Counted from the first letter of the stretch, positions 54,584 to 63,845 are shown. The stretch: DNA of 64,000 bases from Curtobacterium luteum (GCF_014646995.1 NZ_BMOI01000006.1:150614-214613); one strand, 5' to 3'. Notes: generated by a model not told the origin, from the letters alone. Translations and numbers: made by a program.

Positions 54584-55818
54584 GGAGCCAGACCGGCAGC
54601 CGCGGGCTTGAACCCGGCGCGCACGTTCTCGCAGCACCCCGGACGGCACACGTCGTACCAGGGGCCCAGGTCCGTCAGGTGCGGGCGCTCCGACGTCGGC
54701 ACCCCGTTCACGCGCTCGAGCACCAGGTCGATCAGCCCGGCGACGTAGGCCGGGTCGACGCCGGGCGTCTGCGTGCGGACCGACCAGAAACCGAGCTCCT
54801 GCGCGGTCTCGGTGGCTTCTTCGTCGAGGTCCCACATGACCTCCATGTGGTCGCTCACGAAGCCGAGCGGGACGATGAGCACGGCACGGGTGGGACCGCC
54901 CTGGAGCTCCTCGTTCATGTAGTCGTTGATGTCCGGCTCGAGCCAGGGCTGCGTCGGAGGGCCCGAGCGCGACTGGTAGACGAGCTTCCACGCGGGCTTC
55001 GACGTGCCCTGCAGGTGCGCGTGCTCGGGCTGTTCGAGGAGCTCGCTCCACGCCTGGTCGAGCACGACCTCGGCGACGGCGAGGTGCTGCGCCTCGTACG
55101 CGCCGTGCTCGTCGAACCCGCGGAAGTCGGGGCCAGAGCGGGCGGCGTCGGCGGACGGGATCGAGTGCGTCGAGAACAGCACGTGCAGCTCGGTCGCGAC
55201 GTCGAGGCCCTCGTTCTCGGCGATCGCCTTCGCGAGGCCGTCGCGCACGCCGTCGACGAACGGCCGGACGAAGCCGGGGTGGTCGAAGAACTGTCGGACC
55301 TTGTCGATCTTGATGGTGTCGATCAGGCCGGTGGCGTCGAGCACGCGGGCGTAGTCCTCGCGGTACTGCCGGCAGCTCGAGAACGACGAGTACGCGCTCG
55401 TCGCGATCGCGATGAGGTTCGTCAGGCCACGGTCGGCGGCCTCGGTGAACGCGTCCTCCAGGTACGGGTCCCAGTTGCGGTTGCCCCACAGCACCGGCAG
55501 GTCGATGCCGCGCTTCGCGAGCTCGGCCTCGAGCGCGGCCTTCAGCGCGCGGTTCTGCGCGTTGATCGGGCTGACGCCGCCGAAGTGCCGGTAGTGGTGC
55601 GCGACTTCTTCGAGCCGCTCGTCCGGGATGCCCCGACCGCGCGTGACGTTGCGGAGGAACGGGATGACGTCGTCCTGGCCCTCGGGTCCGCCGAAGCCGG
55701 CGAGCAGGATCGAGTCGTACGCGGTCGGCACCTCGACGTGCTCGGGCCCGTCGACCGCGGCGGGCGTCGCCGCGAGGACGGCTCCGCGTCCGTTCGTGAT
55801 GTTGCTGGTGTCGGTCAC
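54580..55818 (-). CDS. hemH: Coproporphyrin III ferrochelatase
   Basis: The 412-residue enzyme inserts iron into coproporphyrin III in Gram-positive heme synthesis (CpfC). LLAGFGGPEGQDDVIPFL, YRHFGGVSPINAQNRAL, VLFSTHSIPSADA with the conserved His, and VPLGFVSDHMEVMWDLDEEA are typical. The C-terminal CRPGCCENVR cysteines fit the [2Fe-2S] cluster of actinobacterial ferrochelatases. GTG start overlapping the hemQ stop. Confidence 0.95.
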   Translation of the reverse strand: MTDTSNITNGRGAVLAATPAAVDGPEHVEVPTAYDSILLAGFGGPEGQDDVIPFLRNVTRGRGIPDERLEEVAHHYRHFGGVSPINAQNRALKAALEAELAKRGIDLPVLWGNRNWDPYLEDAFTEAADRGLTNLIAIATSAYSSFSSCRQYREDYARVLDATGLIDTIKIDKVRQFFDHPGFVRPFVDGVRDGLAKAIAENEGLDVATELHVLFSTHSIPSADAARSGPDFRGFDEHGAYEAQHLAVAEVVLDQAWSELLEQPEHAHLQGTSKPAWKLVYQSRSGPPTQPWLEPDINDYMNEELQGGPTRAVLIVPLGFVSDHMEVMWDLDEEATETAQELGFWSVRTQTPGVDPAYVAGLIDLVLERVNGVPTSERPHLTDLGPWYDVCRPGCCENVRAGFKPAAAGLAP

Positions 55819-56546
55819 GACAGCACCTCCGGCAGCTCGGCGGTCGTCACGCGACGACCCGTGTAGAAGGGCACTTCCTCGCGGACGTGGAGGCGTGCCT
55901 CGGTGTAGCGCAGGTCGCGCATGAGGTCGACGAGGTCGACCAGGTCCGGGCTCTCGAGCGGCAGGATCCACTCGTAGTCGCTCAGGGCGAAGGTCGCGAT
56001 GGTGTTCGTGAGCACACGGCGGTACTTCGCACCGGCGATGCCGTGGTCGCGGAGCATCGTCGAGCGCTCCTCTTCCGGCAGGAGGTACCACTCGTAGGAA
56101 CGGACGAACGGGTAGACCGTGATCCACGCCTCGGGGTCCTTGCCGCGGAGGAAGGCCGGGGTGTGCCGCTTGTTGAACTCGGCCTCGCGGTGCATCGCCA
56201 TGACGTGCCAGACCGGCTCGGCATCCTGGAACAGGGCGGTGCGGCGGACGTCGCGCAGCACGGCCTGGATCGCCTGGGCGTCGTCGCCGTGCAGCCAGAT
56301 CATCACGTCGGCGTCGGCGCGGAAGCCCGAGACGTCGTAGAAGCCGCGGGTGGTCACACCGCGCTCCGCAGCCGCGGAGACCACGGCGTCGAGCTCGGCG
56401 ACGGCGTCGTCACCGGCACGGGGCACGGACCCCACCGGACGTCGGAAGACGGCCCACAGGGCGTAGGCCGTCAGGAGGTTCGGGTCGATGCCTGAGGCCG
56501 GGTCGGTCTCGTGTGCGTCGCCCGCAGCGGGCACGGTGGAACTCAT
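55815..56546 (-). CDS. hemQ: Coproheme decarboxylase (HemQ/ChdC)
   Basis: The 243-residue chlorite-dismutase-like protein makes protoheme from coproheme. The conserved FVRSYEWYLLPEEERSTML region and DYEWILPLESPDLVDLVDLM are present, with MHREAEFNKRHTPAF in the middle. First gene of the six-gene heme operon; its presence shows that this organism uses the coproporphyrin branch. AAAGGA lies before the ATG. Confidence 0.94.
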   Translation of the reverse strand: MSSTVPAAGDAHETDPASGIDPNLLTAYALWAVFRRPVGSVPRAGDDAVAELDAVVSAAAERGVTTRGFYDVSGFRADADVMIWLHGDDAQAIQAVLRDVRRTALFQDAEPVWHVMAMHREAEFNKRHTPAFLRGKDPEAWITVYPFVRSYEWYLLPEEERSTMLRDHGIAGAKYRRVLTNTIATFALSDYEWILPLESPDLVDLVDLMRDLRYTEARLHVREEVPFYTGRRVTTAELPEVLS

Positions 56547-56641
56547 GGGTCCTTTGTCCTATCGGTTGCCAGGGATTACCTCGGCCCCTGCCGAAGAGCG
56601 CCCGACGTGGAGGACCCGGACGGCGGCGTGGCGTCGGCCGG

Positions 56642-56872
56642 TCACCGCCGTCGGAGCACCGCTACGACGATACCCCCGACCACCGCAACGCCCGCTGCGA
56701 GCCCGGCCAGGTAGGGGACGGGGTTCTCGTCCGCGCGGCGCTTCAGCCCGGCGGCGGCGATGCCGATCTGCTTGGGGACGTTGAGCTTGTCCTCGATGGC
56801 GTCGAGGGTGTCGAACAGCTGCGCACGGGTCGCCGCGACGCGGTCGGCCATCTCGTCGTGCTGGTCGGTCAC
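56642..56872 (-). CDS. DUF3618 family small membrane protein
   Basis: The 76-residue protein has a cytoplasmic helix (VAATRAQLFDTLDAIEDKLN) and one transmembrane segment (about 53-71). DUF3618 genes commonly sit next to holin-X and YtxH-like genes in actinobacteria. GTG start with GGAGG-like sequence before it. Function unknown. Confidence 0.85.
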   Translation of the reverse strand: MTDQHDEMADRVAATRAQLFDTLDAIEDKLNVPKQIGIAAAGLKRRADENPVPYLAGLAAGVAVVGGIVVAVLRRR

Positions 56873-56942
56873 GGTTCCTCCGTCGGTGGTGCTGGTGCCG
56901 GATCCGGCTGTGCTGGTGCGTGGGTCGTCACGAGGGACGGTG

Positions 56943-57401
56943 TCAGAACCGTCCGCTGACGTCCGGAGTCCGATTGCCGTGGCGCTGCGTCGGTGTGGGC
57001 TTCTTGCCGAGACCCTTCACCGCGTTGACGTCGTTCTTGACGCTGTCGATCGTCCGCTTCGGGGTGATCGGCAGGCCCTTCTTGAAGCGCTTCCACCCGA
57101 CCAGGCCGAGGATCGCCGCGACGACGAGCATGACGACGGCGACGACCAGCGCGGCGAGCCACGCCGGCATCACGGTCGCGAGGCCCATGACCGCCGCGGT
57201 CAGCAGCACGCCGATCGCGTAGAGCACGATCACGAGCGCCGCCACGAGGAGACCGGCTGCGAGCGCGAAGACCTTGACCTTCGCCAGCATCTCCGCCTTG
57301 AGCAGGTTCAGCTCGCCCGTCACGAGCTCCTTGACGAGCTTCGGGACGTCACCGACCAGGCCGAACAGCGAACGCGACTTGCGGTCGCGGGTGTCGGTCA
57401 T
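56943..57401 (-). CDS. Holin-X (phage holin superfamily III-like) membrane protein
   Basis: The 152-residue protein begins with an amphipathic helix (VPKLVKELVTGELNLLKAEM) and two transmembrane helices (about 44-72 and 77-102), then a basic tail. This matches the putative actinobacterial holin-X family, which is a normal envelope protein despite its name. ATG overlaps the YtxH-like gene stop. Confidence 0.85.
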   Translation of the reverse strand: MTDTRDRKSRSLFGLVGDVPKLVKELVTGELNLLKAEMLAKVKVFALAAGLLVAALVIVLYAIGVLLTAAVMGLATVMPAWLAALVVAVVMLVVAAILGLVGWKRFKKGLPITPKRTIDSVKNDVNAVKGLGKKPTPTQRHGNRTPDVSGRF

Positions 57402-57652
57402 GAGGTGTGGGCGTCCTTCTTCTGCCCGACCTTCCGGACGACCTTCTTCGTCTGCTCGCCGACGAACTCGGCGACGTCCGGCGTCTTGTCGGCGATGAAG
57501 TCCTCCGCCTTGTGGACGCCCTTCTGGAAGCCGTTGCTGTTCCAGACCTTGCCGCTGACGGTCTTGATCTGCTCGTACCGCGCCCGTCCGGCTCGCGATC
57601 CCAGGACGTACCCGAGCGCGGCGCCGGCGACGAACAGGAGCTTGCCTCGCAT
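57398..57652 (-). CDS. YtxH-like small membrane protein
   Basis: The 84-residue protein begins with a glycine-rich transmembrane segment (KLLFVAGAALGYVLGSRAGR) and continues as an amphipathic helix (FIADKTPDVAEFVGEQTKKV). YtxH-like proteins are linked to envelope stress. GGAGG lies seven bases before the ATG; coupled to the holin-X gene. Confidence 0.85.
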   Translation of the reverse strand: MRGKLLFVAGAALGYVLGSRAGRARYEQIKTVSGKVWNSNGFQKGVHKAEDFIADKTPDVAEFVGEQTKKVVRKVGQKKDAHTS

Positions 57653-57749
57653 GTGCGATCCTCCGTGGGTCAGTGTGCAGTGGTCATGCGCCGAGCGGAA
57701 TACGTCCGGCGTCTCCACAACAGTAGCCCTCGGGCACCGCCGGGTCCGC

Positions 57750-59159
57750 TCAGGTTCCCAGGTCGGCGTCGTCCAGGATGCGTTCCGCGGCCGCGCGGGC
57801 TCCCGCGACGATGCCGGAGAGCCCCCGGCCGGTGGACGCCTCCCCGATGCCCACCACGCCGTCCGCCAGACCCGCCGCTGTCGTGTCGGGTCCGTACCAG
57901 CGCACGCGTGCGACACCCTGCACACGGTCCGTGCCCATCCGGACGCCGAGCAGGGTGCTGGCGTCGCGGAGGGCGCGCACCCCGACGGGGTCGGACGGAT
58001 CGACCGGGAGGCTCGTGGCCACGCCCGCCGGACCGCCCGCGTCGGACACCGCTCCCGCCGCGCCGTGCGGCCCGGACCCCGCTGCGCCGTCTGCCCGGGC
58101 CCCCGCAGGACCGTCCGGCGGGGTCGCGTAGCTGAGCCGGAGGACGTGCCGGCCGTCCGCCGCCTCCGCGAGCCACGGCCACTTCACGGTCGCGTGCGTC
58201 AGGGCCTTGGCCGCCACCGACTCGGCGTCCGGGTGCACGAGCATGCCCGTCCCGCGGGGCGCGGCGTCGAGGGCGGGTTCGTCGACGACGAGGGTCACGA
58301 GCTCGATCCCGGTCCGGTCGGCGGCGGACGCACGCCGCGGGTCGGGCGTGGACGCCAGCACGTGGTCGGCGACGAGTCGCTCGGTGACACCGTCGGGCCC
58401 CGTCACCTCGACCGCGTGCTCCTCGACCGCCGTCGCGGTCGTGTGGAGTCGGACGTCCACGTGGTACGTCTCCGTGTCGGCGACGAGCTCGTCGACGAGG
58501 CGCGCGATGCCGCCGCGGATGCCCTGCACGGCGGAGCCGGCCGCTGCGCGGGACCGCAGGGAGAGCACGGCGCGGGCGAGCGACCCGTCGCGGAGCAGTG
58601 CGGCGCGGAGTCCGGGCGCCACGCGGTCGGGGTCGAGGCGGTCCGGGTGGGTCGAGTGCACGCCGCCGGCGATCGGGACCACGAGGTCGTCGAGGACCCG
58701 CTCCCCCATCCTCCGGCGCACGAGCTCACCGAGGGACGGGGCCTTCGACCCGACGGGACCGGGGAGCAGGGAGTCCATCTGTGCGCGCAGCGCTCCCTTC
58801 TGTCCCACCACGGCGAGGACGTCGGCCGCCATCGGGGTGCCGGGGATCCCGAGCAGACCGGTGGCCGGGATGGGGGAGGTCCGTCCGTCCCGGGTCATCA
58901 GCCAGGCGCCGCGCTGGTCCGGGGTCACGACGTCGTTGCCGAGCCCGAGTTCGATCGCGAGCCTGCTGATCGCGTCGGTGCGGGTCGCGAACGAGTCGGC
59001 CGCCATGTCGAGGTCGATCCCCGCGACGGTGTGCCGGCGCACCATGCCGCCGAGGACGCCCGACGCCTCGACGAGCACGACGTGGGCGCCGCCCTTCGCG
59101 AGGTCCCGTGCGGCGACGAGGCCGGCGACACCGCCGCCGACCACGACGACGTCGGTCAC
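57750..59159 (-). CDS. hemY: Coproporphyrinogen III oxidase (HemY type, CgoX)
   Basis: The 469-residue FAD enzyme oxidises coproporphyrinogen III to coproporphyrin III. The FAD motif VVVGGGVAGLVAARDLAKGG opens the protein; LARAVLSLRSRA, VQGIRGGIARLVDELV and GLSGIVAGARAAAERIL close it. The middle has an Ala/Gly/Pro-rich insertion (about residues 345-380) not usual for the family. GTG start overlapping the hemE stop by 4 nt. Confidence 0.92.
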   Translation of the reverse strand: MTDVVVVGGGVAGLVAARDLAKGGAHVVLVEASGVLGGMVRRHTVAGIDLDMAADSFATRTDAISRLAIELGLGNDVVTPDQRGAWLMTRDGRTSPIPATGLLGIPGTPMAADVLAVVGQKGALRAQMDSLLPGPVGSKAPSLGELVRRRMGERVLDDLVVPIAGGVHSTHPDRLDPDRVAPGLRAALLRDGSLARAVLSLRSRAAAGSAVQGIRGGIARLVDELVADTETYHVDVRLHTTATAVEEHAVEVTGPDGVTERLVADHVLASTPDPRRASAADRTGIELVTLVVDEPALDAAPRGTGMLVHPDAESVAAKALTHATVKWPWLAEAADGRHVLRLSYATPPDGPAGARADGAAGSGPHGAAGAVSDAGGPAGVATSLPVDPSDPVGVRALRDASTLLGVRMGTDRVQGVARVRWYGPDTTAAGLADGVVGIGEASTGRGLSGIVAGARAAAERILDDADLGT

Positions 59160-60274
59160 GCCGGCTCCCCCGCGTCCCGGCCGGAGCCGAGGGAGTGCAC
59201 GAGCTCGACGACGCGCGTGATGACGGCTGGGTCGGTCTCGGGCGGCACCCCGTGCCCGAGGTTCACGACGTGCGCCCGGGCAGCACCGCCGCAACGGACG
59301 ACGTCGCGCACGTGGTCCTCGAGGACCTGCCACGGAGCGGAGAGCATCGCCGGGTCGATGTTCCCCTGCACGGTCACGCCGGTGCCGACGCGACGGACGG
59401 CCTCGTCGAGCGGGATGCGCCAGTCGACGCCGACGCCGTCGACCACGACCCGCTCGCCGCCGAGGGTCGTCATGTCGTGCAGGACCTCGCCGCTGCCGAC
59501 GCCGAAGTGGATGCGGGGGACACCGAGGTCGGCCACGTGGGAGAGCGCACGGTCCGAGTGCGGTGCGACGTGCTCGAGGTAGTCGGCCCGCGAGAGCGAA
59601 CCCACCCAGGAGTCGAAGAGCTGCGCGGCCGAGGCCCCGGCCAGCACCTGCGCCCGGAGGAACGCCCCGGACACGTCAGCGGCCCAGGCCAGCAGGCGCG
59701 ACCAGGTCTCCGGGTCCGCGTGCATGAGCGTCCGCGCCCGGATGTGGTCCTTCGAGGGGCCGCCCTCGACCAGGTACGCGGCGAGCGTGAAGGGCGCCCC
59801 GGCGAAGCCGATGAGCGGGGTGCTGCCGAGCTCGGCGACCGTTCGGCGGACGGCCTCGGTGATCGGCGCCAGTGCGGACGGGTCGAGCTGTCCGAGCGCG
59901 TCCACGTCCGCCGCGCTCCGGATCGGGGACCCGAGGACCGGCCCGCGGCCGGGGACGATCTCGACGTCCACCCCGGCGAGCTTGATCGGCACGACGATGT
60001 CGCTGAAGAAGATGCCGGCGTCCACCCCGTGCCGACGCACCGGCTGCAGCGTGATCTCCGACGCGAGCGCCGGGTCGAGGCAGGCGTCGAGCATCGCGGT
60101 GCCGACCCGCAGCTCGCGGTACTCCGGCAACGACCGCCCGGCCTGCCGCATGAACCACACGGGCAGCGTCTCGGGGCGGTCGCCCCGGAGCGCGCGGACG
60201 AGCGGGGAACCGCTGGTCAGGCCGGCGGCGAGGGGGTGCGTCCCGGGCAGGGCGGTGCTGGTGGCGTCGGTCAC
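59156..60274 (-). CDS. hemE: Uroporphyrinogen decarboxylase
   Basis: The 372-residue enzyme removes four carboxyls from uroporphyrinogen III. The diagnostic PVWFMRQAGRSLPEYRELR, IFFSDIVVPIKLAG with the catalytic Asp, GFAGAPFTLAAYLVEG, and NLGHGVPPETDPAV are present. GTG start at 60274. Divergent from hemA; the 90-bp spacer holds a tandem repeat. Confidence 0.96.
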   Translation of the reverse strand: MTDATSTALPGTHPLAAGLTSGSPLVRALRGDRPETLPVWFMRQAGRSLPEYRELRVGTAMLDACLDPALASEITLQPVRRHGVDAGIFFSDIVVPIKLAGVDVEIVPGRGPVLGSPIRSAADVDALGQLDPSALAPITEAVRRTVAELGSTPLIGFAGAPFTLAAYLVEGGPSKDHIRARTLMHADPETWSRLLAWAADVSGAFLRAQVLAGASAAQLFDSWVGSLSRADYLEHVAPHSDRALSHVADLGVPRIHFGVGSGEVLHDMTTLGGERVVVDGVGVDWRIPLDEAVRRVGTGVTVQGNIDPAMLSAPWQVLEDHVRDVVRCGGAARAHVVNLGHGVPPETDPAVITRVVELVHSLGSGRDAGEPA

Positions 60275-60314
60275 CGGACGATTCTCGCACCGGCTGACCG
60301 GACGGTTCCCGCAC
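60274..60314. promoter_or_regulatory. 17-bp direct repeat in the hemE-hemA divergent promoter
   Basis: CCGGACGATTCTCGCAC (60274-60290) and CCGGACGGTTCCCGCAC (60298-60314) differ at two positions and are 24 bp apart, touching the hemE start. Candidate operator for joint heme control. Confidence 0.5.
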
Positions 60315-60364
60315 ATCCGTGCAGCCAGCAGCCGGCACACCGAGCGCGGGTTACCATGGAACAC

Positions 60365-61684
60365 GTGCTCATCTGTCTCACGGCGTCGCACCGCAACGCC
60401 AGCTTCGACCTCCTGGAGCGACTGAGCATCGGCGCACCGACCGCCGCGAGCCGTCTCGTGACCGACTCCGACGTGTTGGACGGAGCCGTCGTCCTCGCCA
60501 CGTGCAACCGCTTCGAGGCCTACCTGGACATCGCGGGGGACGACCGTGACTCCGCCGTCTCGGCCACCGTCGACGCCGTCGCCGCCGCCAGCGACCTCGC
60601 CCCCGCCGAGCTCCGCGACTCGGTCCGGGTCCTCGGTGGCAAGGACGTCGTGCAGCACCTCTTCGCCGTGTCGAGCGGGCTCGAGTCCGTCGTCGTCGGT
60701 GAGACCGAGATCTCCGGGCAGGTCCGGCGTTCCCTCGAGGACGCCCGCTCGAACGGCACCACGACCTCCGACCTCGAACGGCTCTTCCAGGAGGCCGCGC
60801 ACACCTCGCGCGGCGTCAAGACCCGGACCCGCATCGGCGCCGCCGGACGATCGCTCGTGCGGCTCGGTCTGCAGCTCGCGTCCTCCCGGGTGACCGACTG
60901 GGCCGAGACCCGCGTGCTCCTGGTGGGGACCGGCAGCTACGCCGCGACCACGATCGCGGCCCTCCGCGACCGCGGCGCCGTGAACATCCAGGTCTTCTCG
61001 CCCTCGGGCCGCGCCGCCTGGTTCGCCGCGAAGCACGACCTCGTCGCCGCCCGTGACCTCCGCCAGGCCATCGGCTCGAGCGACGTCGTCATCACCTGCA
61101 CCTCGAGCGAGGTCCCGGTCGTCGCACCGGCCGACCTCGACGACGGCATCCGTCGCATCGTGATCGACCTCGGGCTCCCCCGCAACGTCGACCCCGCAGC
61201 GGCCGGCGTCGACGGCGTCGAACTGCTCGACCTCGAGACGATCAGCATCCACGCCCCGATCTCCGAGCTGAACGCCGAGTCCGAGGCGCGCGCGATGGTC
61301 GACGACGCGGTCTCCCGCTTCCGTGCGCAGGCGCTCGAGCAGTCGACCACCCCCGCCCTCGTCGCCTTCCGCAAGCACGTGTTCGACATCCTCGACGACG
61401 AGATCGAGCGCGCGAAGCGTCGCGACCCGGACCCCGAGTCCGTCGAGCAGACCGAGCGTGCCCTCCGGCACCTCGTGGGCGTGCTGCTGCACCGTCCGTC
61501 GGTCCGTGCCCGTGAACTCGGTCGCGCCGGACGCGGCGAGGAGTTCGTCGGCGCGCTCGACGCGTTGTACGGGGTGCAGCCCGCCCCCGAGGCGGAGGTG
61601 CCGAGCCCCGTCGTGCCGCTCGCGGAGCGCACCGCGCCCGTCCGTGACGACGCCGACCGCACCGACGAGGCGGACGCGAGCTGA
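60365..61684 (+). CDS. hemA: Glutamyl-tRNA reductase
   Basis: The 439-residue enzyme reduces glutamyl-tRNA to glutamate semialdehyde, the first heme-specific step. CLTASHRNASFDLLERL, the catalytic Cys47 in VLATCNRFEAYL, GETEISGQVRRSLEDA and the NADPH domain VLLVGTGSYAATTIAAL are typical. TACCAT at 60352-60357 stands seven bases before GTG 60365, which points to a leaderless start there rather than at ATG 60356 three codons earlier, whose A and T fall in the -10. Confidence 0.94.
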   Translation: MLICLTASHRNASFDLLERLSIGAPTAASRLVTDSDVLDGAVVLATCNRFEAYLDIAGDDRDSAVSATVDAVAAASDLAPAELRDSVRVLGGKDVVQHLFAVSSGLESVVVGETEISGQVRRSLEDARSNGTTTSDLERLFQEAAHTSRGVKTRTRIGAAGRSLVRLGLQLASSRVTDWAETRVLLVGTGSYAATTIAALRDRGAVNIQVFSPSGRAAWFAAKHDLVAARDLRQAIGSSDVVITCTSSEVPVVAPADLDDGIRRIVIDLGLPRNVDPAAAGVDGVELLDLETISIHAPISELNAESEARAMVDDAVSRFRAQALEQSTTPALVAFRKHVFDILDDEIERAKRRDPDPESVEQTERALRHLVGVLLHRPSVRARELGRAGRGEEFVGALDALYGVQPAPEAEVPSPVVPLAERTAPVRDDADRTDEADAS

Positions 61685-61749
61685 GCCGCCCCACGCCCTC
61701 GGCCGCCACGCCGCTCCGCAAGCTCCGCGGCGCGGCGGAACCGGGGCGC

Positions 61750-62181
61750 GTGGGCCCTCCGTCCGACCCGGTGACGCTCCGGGTCAGCGCGCTCCTGCTG
61801 GTCCGTGACCGCCGTGTGCTGATGGTGCGCGCGCGCGGGCGCGACGTGCTCTACCTCCCCGGCGGCAAGGCCGAGGCGCACGAGACCGACGTCGAGGCCG
61901 CACTCCGCGAAGCCCGTGAGGAGACCGGCCTCCGGCTGACGGAGCAGGACGTCGAACCGTTCGGCACCGTCCTCGAACCGGCTCACGGGCAGGCGCCCGG
62001 CACGATGGTCGCGATGGCGCTGTTCCTGGTCCGGCCGGGAGGCACGCTCGACTCCGCCACGCCCGTCGCCTCCGCGGAGGTCGACGAGGTGGAGTGGGTC
62101 ACCTCAGCGGACGCGGACCGCTGTCCGCCCGCCGGCGTCGAGACGCTCCGCCGACTGGTCGCCGCGGACCTCGTCGACTGA
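61750..62181 (+). CDS. Nudix hydrolase
   Basis: The 143-residue protein has the full Nudix box G-x5-E-x7-REAREETGL (GGKAEAHETDVEAALREARE, then ETGLRL). It hydrolyses a nucleoside diphosphate derivative; the substrate is not known. GTG at 61750 or 61771 could start it. Confidence 0.85.
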   Translation: MGPPSDPVTLRVSALLLVRDRRVLMVRARGRDVLYLPGGKAEAHETDVEAALREAREETGLRLTEQDVEPFGTVLEPAHGQAPGTMVAMALFLVRPGGTLDSATPVASAEVDEVEWVTSADADRCPPAGVETLRRLVAADLVD

Positions 62182-62194
62182 ACGTCTGCTCAGG

Positions 62195-62467
62195 TCACTC
62201 GTCCTTGTCGACGTAGTGGCCCACGCCCTCGGGACCGGCGGGCTCCGGCTCGCCGGGGATGTCGCTCTCGACGTACTCGCCCTCTTCACCGTCGGGCGTC
62301 GGACGGTCCTCGCCCGGGATGTCGCTCGAGACGAACTCCCCCACCGGCTCGCTGCTGGCCACGTGCCCCTCGCCCGGGATCTCGCTGTCCGTGAAGGCTC
62401 CGGCGCGGGGTTCGACACCGTCCGCGCGACCCTCGTCGCCGCGTGCCTGCTCGTGCTTGTCCGTCAT
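62195..62467 (-). CDS. Acidic protein with SDIPGE repeats, 90 aa
   Basis: The protein contains three repeats of the form (F/Y)-(T/V)-x-S-(E/D)-IPGE (FTDSEIPGE, FVSSDIPGE, YVESDIPGE), each followed by a variable linker, and ends GVGHYVDKDE. It is acidic, without signal or membrane segment, and probably disordered. The repeat is not one I can assign; function unknown. It converges on the Nudix gene with a 13-bp gap. Confidence 0.75.
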   Translation of the reverse strand: MTDKHEQARGDEGRADGVEPRAGAFTDSEIPGEGHVASSEPVGEFVSSDIPGEDRPTPDGEEGEYVESDIPGEPEPAGPEGVGHYVDKDE

Positions 62468-62589
62468 GGCGGTCTCCGTCGTCCGTGGTGCTGGTGGTGC
62501 ACGGTTCCCCGTGCCGGTGCCCGCGAGTGTGCTCGCGGTGCCTGGACACTGCCCGAGACAGGGCTGCCGGGCGGTGGTTGCGTTGGTCC

Positions 62590-63321
62590 ATGCAGCGCAG
62601 GACAGCAAGCTCGTTCGTGTCCGTCGCCGTCGGGGTGTTCGCCGTCGGGGTCCTCGCCGGGTGTGCCGGGGGTGGATCGACGACGGGTCCGACCGCCACG
62701 TCGGCGTCGACGGGCGCCGTGACCACCGCGCCCACCAGTGCGTCCGGGGGCCCGTCGGCCTCGGGGTCGGCCGGGTCGGGGTCGTCCGGATCGGGGTCGT
62801 CGGGGTCGTCGTCCGGGTCGGGGTCCGGATCGTCGGGGTCCTCCTCGTCCGGATCGGGGTCGTCGTCCGCGGCCGGGTCGGCCCGGTGCGCGACGTCCGC
62901 CCTGGCGGTGGGAGAGGAGCCCGGGAGCGGGGGCGCCGCGGGCAGCACCGTCTTCCACATCACGCTCGAGAACACCGGGACGACGACCTGCACGCTGCAG
63001 GGCTGGCCCGGGGTCTCGTTCGTCGGTGGTGGCACGGGCAAGCAGATCGGTGCAGCGGCGACCCTCGACCGGTCGGCCCCGCACCCCACCGTGACACTGA
63101 AGCCGGGTCAGGTCGCCGTGGCACCGCTCAAGGTGGGGCAGGCCGGGAACTACTCGACGGCGGACTGCTCGCCCGTGACCCCGGACGGCTTCCGCGTCTA
63201 CCCGCCGGGCTCGAAGACGTCGCTGTTCCTCAAGGACTCGGGACACCAGGCCTGCCGGGCGGCCGACGCGCCGCTGCTCAGCGTCCAGGCGTTCGTGCCG
63301 GAGGGTCAGGCGACCTCCTGA
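62590..63321 (+). CDS. DUF4232 lipoprotein
   Basis: The 243-residue preprotein has a lipoprotein signal with VLAGC (Cys about residue 25), a Thr/Ser and then long Gly/Ser-rich linker (about 30-100), and a DUF4232 domain with ALAVGEEPGSGGAAGSTVFH, LENTGTTTCTLQGWPGVSFV and a disulphide-type Cys pair. Common in actinobacteria; function unknown. Confidence 0.88.
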   Translation: MQRRTASSFVSVAVGVFAVGVLAGCAGGGSTTGPTATSASTGAVTTAPTSASGGPSASGSAGSGSSGSGSSGSSSGSGSGSSGSSSSGSGSSSAAGSARCATSALAVGEEPGSGGAAGSTVFHITLENTGTTTCTLQGWPGVSFVGGGTGKQIGAAATLDRSAPHPTVTLKPGQVAVAPLKVGQAGNYSTADCSPVTPDGFRVYPPGSKTSLFLKDSGHQACRAADAPLLSVQAFVPEGQATS

Positions 63322-63346
63322 CGGTCCGGTCTGCCACGATGACCCG

Positions 63347-63760
63347 GTGGTGACCATCGCGTGGACCGTACCGGGTCCGGACGAACTCGTCGAGCTCTAC
63401 CGTTCCGTCGGCTGGTCGGCCTACACCCGCGACCGGGACCTGCTCGTCGCGGCGGTCGCCGGCTCGCACGGTGTCGTGACGGCCCGGGAGGACGGCGTCC
63501 TCGTCGGCCTGGACCGGACGGTGTCCGACGGGGCGACGATCCTGTACGTGCAGGACGTCCTCGTGCACCCGGACCACCAGCGGACCGGCGTCGGCCGGGC
63601 GTTGCTCGGCGAGGTGCGCCACCGGTACGCGCACGTGCGGCAGACCGTGCTGCTCACGGACGACGAGCCCGGTCAGCGGGCCTTCTACGAATCGCTCGGG
63701 TTCGTGGAGGCGCACGACGTGGCACCGGATCCGCTGCGCTCGTTCGTGCTGTTGCGCTGA
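63347..63760 (+). CDS. GNAT family N-acetyltransferase
   Basis: The 137-residue protein has the acetyl-CoA binding motif VLVHPDHQRTGVGRALLGEV (motif A, Q/RxxGxG/A) and FYESLGFVEAH. The GTG start is doubled (63347/63350). Acceptor not known. Confidence 0.88.
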   Translation: MVTIAWTVPGPDELVELYRSVGWSAYTRDRDLLVAAVAGSHGVVTAREDGVLVGLDRTVSDGATILYVQDVLVHPDHQRTGVGRALLGEVRHRYAHVRQTVLLTDDEPGQRAFYESLGFVEAHDVAPDPLRSFVLLR

Positions 63761-63812
63761 GCGTCCCGCTTCGCTGGGTCCGCTGCTGCTGCGCTGCGTC
63801 CCGTCGCACACG

Positions 63813-63845
63813 GAAGCGCCGCTCCGTCATGCGGGGCGGCGCTTC
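63813..63845. terminator. Terminator hairpin after the GNAT gene
   Basis: A 10-bp stem (63813-63822 with 63836-63845), with a loop that pairs partly. Lies between the GNAT gene and the converging partial gene. Confidence 0.6.

Noticed and set aside
56642..57652. Prophage remnant, because of a holin-family protein
   Set aside because: DUF3618, holin-X and YtxH-like genes form a normal chromosomal trio in actinobacteria; no other phage genes are near.
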